Of a stretch of DNA of 64,000 bases, positions 61,277 to 64,000 are shown piece after piece. Numbering within the stretch: position 1 is the first letter of the stretch; each line of letters opens with the position of its first letter. The DNA comes from an uncultured Bacteroides sp. (GTDB lineage Bacteria > Bacteroidota > Bacteroidia > Bacteroidales > Bacteroidaceae): assembly GCA_958453305.1 (NCBI GenBank), contig CAUDXH010000002.1, forward strand, positions 67,173 through 131,172, given 5' to 3'. The notes under the pieces are model-generated. The model saw nothing but the letters and a program-made list of their open reading frames with translations, did not search any database and had not been told where the DNA came from. The position numbers and the translations under genes are program-made.

Positions 61277-62240
61277 ATGTACCATCAGGTTGAGGCTGAT
61301 ATGCTTCGGCTTGTTGCTGTGTCTTTCAGCTGTTTTTTGTTGGGGGCAAGATGAACTTCCGGAGCAAGCTCGTCGTGACCGTAACTCCGGAATCGTATAT
61401 CCAAGTCGCGAACTGCAGCAACTGATGGAACTCATTACGGTTGCCAATCCTTTACCTGCCTCTTTCAAAGAAACGAAAGAGAATAGAATAATTGATTCCG
61501 GATTGTCTCTTCAGAGGTTTTGGAAGAAACTGGAGATGCTGAGCCATCCGGTGCGCATTGTTCATATCGGTGATTCCCATGTGCGTGGACATGTTTTTCC
61601 TTATGTCATGCGCCGTCAGCTTGAAAATGATTTCGGCAGTCAGGCTGTACTCGATATGGAAGTGACTTACCGCACATCCGGATTAGCGCATGAAACGGGG
61701 CGTGCCGGAGTGGTCTATCATATTTTAGGAGTAAACGGAGCCACTTGTGCCACTTTCTCTACGCCTGAACGTATCCGGGAGGTTATTAATTTAAATCCGG
61801 ATCTTATAATTCTTTCATTTGGCACGAATGAGGCACATGCACGTCGATATTCGCCTGCCGAACATCGGGAACAGATGCGTAGCTTGGTTTCAGCATTGAA
61901 GAACGGTTGTCCCAATGCAACTTTCTTACTTACCACGCCACCGGGAGCATATGTGCGAAACGGACGTCAGGGGAGGATGGTTAATCCGCGTACGCCGTCG
62001 GTTGTGAATACCGAGCGTCTGTTTGCTGAAGAAAACCAGCTTGCATTATGGGATTTATATGATATAGTCGGCGGAAAACAATATGCTTGCCGTAACTGGA
62101 CAGCGGCTCATGCTTTTCAGCGTGATAAGATACATTTCACACATGAAGGCTATATTTTACAAGGATTATTATTACACGAAGCATTTATAAAAGCCTATAA
62201 CGATTATGTGGCAACTCAATCAGATGACAGTCGGGATTGA
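61245..62240 (+). CDS. SGNH/GDSL-fold exported hydrolase, second copy
   Basis: A 331-aa protein with a signal peptide or anchor (about 16-35). HIGDSHVRGHV near residue 112 holds the nucleophile Ser, SFGTNEAHAR near 198 the Asn block, and DKIHFTHEGY near 305 the Asp/His block. The start at 61245 has AAGGAG at 61235-61240, one of the few clear ribosome sites in this window; a later ATG at 61263 is possible. It overlaps both neighbours, a sign of a tightly coupled set. It probably acts with the MBOAT protein as an O-acetyl transferase partner, but could be an esterase. Confidence 0.85.
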   Translation: MINEKLMSQNRCTIRLRLICFGLLLCLSAVFCWGQDELPEQARRDRNSGIVYPSRELQQLMELITVANPLPASFKETKENRIIDSGLSLQRFWKKLEMLSHPVRIVHIGDSHVRGHVFPYVMRRQLENDFGSQAVLDMEVTYRTSGLAHETGRAGVVYHILGVNGATCATFSTPERIREVINLNPDLIILSFGTNEAHARRYSPAEHREQMRSLVSALKNGCPNATFLLTTPPGAYVRNGRQGRMVNPRTPSVVNTERLFAEENQLALWDLYDIVGGKQYACRNWTAAHAFQRDKIHFTHEGYILQGLLLHEAFIKAYNDYVATQSDDSRD

Positions 62241-63708
62241 CTGGGATAAACTAATACAGGTATTGACTTATAACCCGAAACAGCCGATGATATTCAGTAG
62301 CGGTGTGTTTCTTTTTCTTTTTCTCGGATTTACGTTGGTTTATATGCTTTTGCAGCGTAAAACAACGGCACGTCTGTTGTTTGTAACTTTATTTTCTTAT
62401 TACTTCTACTATAAGAGCAGCGGGATTTACTTCTTTCTGTTGGGGGTGGTAACGGTTTCCGATTTCTTGTTGGCACGCATCATGGAGCGTACAACAGATT
62501 CAGTGAGGCGGAAACTGCTGGTAATAGCCAGTCTGTGCATTAATTTGGGTTTGCTGGTTTATTTCAAATATACCAACTTCTTTTACGAGATGCTTGCCCC
62601 TGTTTGGGGAGGAGAGTTTCATACGCTTGATATCTTCCTGCCCGTTGGTATTTCTTTTTTCACTTTCCAGTCGCTCAGTTATACGCTCGATGTTTACCGG
62701 CGCGACTTGAAGCCGCTTGATAACTTACTTGATTATGCTTTTTATGTCTCTTTCTTTCCTCAGCTGGTGGCTGGTCCTATTGTGCGTGCACGCGATTTTA
62801 TCCCACAGATCCGTCAGCCATTGTTCGTGTCTAAAGAAATGTTTGGTGAGGGAGTCTTTTTTATCTTGAGTGGCTTATTTAAGAAAGCGGTAATATCCGA
62901 TTATATCAGTGTCAATTTTGTGGAGCGTATTTTTGATAATCCCGGTTTGTATTCCGGGTTGGAAAACCTGTTTGGGGTTTATGGCTATGCGCTTCAGATT
63001 TATTGCGATTTTTCAGGCTATAGTGATATGGCGATTGGAATAGCACTGCTTTTGGGTTTTCGTTTCCCGATTAACTTTAATTCGCCATACAAGTCGGACA
63101 GTGTGACCGATTTCTGGCATCGCTGGCACATTTCACTCTCTACTTGGCTACGCGATTATCTTTATATTTCTTTAGGCGGAAACCGAAAAGGGAAGATACG
63201 TACGTATATCAATCTTGCCTTGACTATGCTCTTGGGTGGTTTATGGCACGGAGCATCGTGGAATTTCATCGTATGGGGCGGGCTTCATGGAGTGGCACTT
63301 GCTGTGCATAAGTTCTTGCGCAGTTTGCTTCATCGTCCGAAGAACTATCGCAGCACTGGTATCCGTAAAGTCTTTGCGGTATTGCTGACATTTCATTTTG
63401 TCTGCTTGTGTTGGATATTCTTCCGTAATGCGACTTTCGAAGCTTCTATTACTATGATTCGTCAGGTCTTTACAGCTTTCCATCCTGAACTTTTAGAACA
63501 GCTGGTTACTGGCTATTGGAAGGTGTTTGTTCTGATGGCTGTGGGGTTCTTGCTTCATTGGTGTCCGGATAGCTGGCAGCAGGTATGCAGCCGGGGAGTA
63601 ACCCGCCTTCCGTTAGTGGCTCAGGCTTTCTTACTTGTAGCTTTGATTTATCTTGTAATTCAGGTAAAGAGTAGCGATATTCAGCCGTTCATATACTTCC
63701 AGTTTTAG
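62206..63708 (+). CDS. MBOAT-family membrane O-acyltransferase (AlgI/DltB/PatA-like)
   Basis: A 500-aa protein with about 11-12 transmembrane helices. The MBOAT core shows FFPQLVAGPIVRARDFIPQI (about 186-205), CDFSGYSDMAIGIALLLGF, FWHRWHISLSTWLRDYLYI, and the catalytic His near residue 347 in GGLWHGASWNF. Related proteins move acetyl groups across the membrane for alginate or peptidoglycan, or alanine for teichoic acids. The start is uncertain: ATG 62206 or ATG 62224, both overlapping the SGNH gene. Last gene of the trio; a terminator follows. Confidence 0.92.
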   Translation: MWQLNQMTVGIDWDKLIQVLTYNPKQPMIFSSGVFLFLFLGFTLVYMLLQRKTTARLLFVTLFSYYFYYKSSGIYFFLLGVVTVSDFLLARIMERTTDSVRRKLLVIASLCINLGLLVYFKYTNFFYEMLAPVWGGEFHTLDIFLPVGISFFTFQSLSYTLDVYRRDLKPLDNLLDYAFYVSFFPQLVAGPIVRARDFIPQIRQPLFVSKEMFGEGVFFILSGLFKKAVISDYISVNFVERIFDNPGLYSGLENLFGVYGYALQIYCDFSGYSDMAIGIALLLGFRFPINFNSPYKSDSVTDFWHRWHISLSTWLRDYLYISLGGNRKGKIRTYINLALTMLLGGLWHGASWNFIVWGGLHGVALAVHKFLRSLLHRPKNYRSTGIRKVFAVLLTFHFVCLCWIFFRNATFEASITMIRQVFTAFHPELLEQLVTGYWKVFVLMAVGFLLHWCPDSWQQVCSRGVTRLPLVAQAFLLVALIYLVIQVKSSDIQPFIYFQF

Positions 63709-63757
63709 TAGGAAGGTAGATCTGTATTTCTTTTCTTTTGATTCGATTCAGATTGTT

Positions 63758-63786
63758 GGCTGACAGAAATATCTGTCAGCCTTTTT
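63758..63786 (+). terminator. Terminator of the MBOAT operon
   Basis: GGCTGACAGA pairs with TCTGTCAGCC (10 bp, 4-base loop), followed by TTTTT. Confidence 0.88.
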
Positions 63787-63904
63787 ATTAAAGATCTGCA
63801 GCTGATGTTTCAGGTGGAAAAGATGAATGAGTTTTGGGTTGAACCTCCGAACATCATGTGTAAGCCGTGTGGGTTTTCTTTTTCAGCATGAACGGCTAAG
63901 GAAT

Positions 63905-63943
63905 AAAAAAAATCCTGAAACCGGATTCCGGAATCAGGATTTT
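63905..63943 (-). terminator. Terminator of tRNA-Gly
   Basis: On the minus strand AATCCTGA-type arms (63911-63918 with 63934-63941) enclose an inner CCGG/CCGG stem and are followed by six T residues. It stands just downstream of the tRNA 3' end. Confidence 0.75.
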
Positions 63944-63947
63944 CAAG

Positions 63948-64000
63948 AGCGGAAGACGGGGCTCAAACCCGCGACCCTCAGCTTGGAAGGCTAATGCTCT
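63948..64000 (-). tRNA. tRNA-Gly (anticodon TCC), partial
   Basis: The 3' part of a tRNA on the minus strand. The loop CTTCCAA gives anticodon TCC (reads GGA/GGG). The T arm is GCGGG-TTTGAGC-CCCGT; the 3' acceptor strand CTTCCGC with discriminator T follows, and CCA is not encoded. The 5' half lies beyond the window. Confidence 0.9.

Noticed and set aside
1..64000. CRISPR arrays, insertion sequences, prophage or integrative elements
   Set aside because: No evenly spaced direct repeats, transposase, integrase or phage gene was seen; both tRNA genes have no flanking integrase or duplicated 3' end within the window.

Overview
The window looks like chromosomal DNA of a gut-type Bacteroidales, probably Bacteroides or Phocaeicola. 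The reasons are: many upstream regions carry the Bacteroidetes -7 element TAnnTTTG, several with a TTG or TTTG box 19-21 bp upstream; Shine-Dalgarno sites are sparse; the gene content is typical (GH43 and GH127/GH146 arabinan enzymes, DUF4251, DUF4136, DUF5686, OM beta-barrels, a sodium-pumping decarboxylase, bifunctional HisIE, LemA/TPM); and tRNA genes lack an encoded CCA. No transposase, integrase, phage gene, rRNA or CRISPR array was seen. The species was not determined and GC content was not computed.

Layout. 1-3.95 kb: end of a membrane protein gene, then phnX and phnW (2-aminoethylphosphonate breakdown) and a porin-like gene. 4.3-5.0 kb: superoxide dismutase with a signal peptide. 5.3-8.7 kb: OadG/OadA/OadB-type Na+-pumping decarboxylase. 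9.1-16.0 kb: a SusCD-less arabinan/arabinoxylan group (GH43 lipoprotein; then esterase, GH43, GH127/146). 16.4-17.8 kb: TrpB2-type tryptophan synthase beta. 17.9-20.5 kb: TrkH/TrkA potassium uptake. 20.6-28.3 kb: OM barrel, tRNA-Ala(GGC), GNAT, a four-module sulfur-transfer flavoprotein with MarR regulator and QueH, then small envelope proteins. 28.5-31.1 kb: lemA-TPM-aroC. 31.2-33.0 kb: lepA. 33.2-36.6 kb: hisGDC behind what reads as a histidine attenuator with a His-rich leader peptide. 36.6-40.2 kb: thioesterase, Dabb protein, udk, MltF-like transglycosylase, Crp/Fnr regulator. 40.4-46.5 kb: DUF5686 protein, glycosyltransferase, lysA, aspartokinase. 46.6-50.0 kb: hisHAF-hisIE coupled to an ftsE-like gene. 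50.5-59.9 kb: MATE exporter and an RND tripartite pump followed by an LpxA-like acyltransferase and TetR regulator. 59.9-63.7 kb: two SGNH hydrolases and an MBOAT O-acyltransferase. The window ends inside tRNA-Gly(TCC).

Working together: the two his clusters encode every step of histidine synthesis except HisB, which is not here; only hisGDC shows an attenuator. aspartokinase and lysA give the first and last steps of lysine synthesis. The SGNH/SGNH/MBOAT trio resembles a surface-polymer O-acetylation module. The most notable signals are the his leader, the CoA-disulfide-reductase/rhodanese/TusA/DsrE fusion, the LpxA-like protein with altered active-site residues in an efflux operon, and several strong intergenic inverted repeats. 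All functions are inferred from sequence recognition without database searches.
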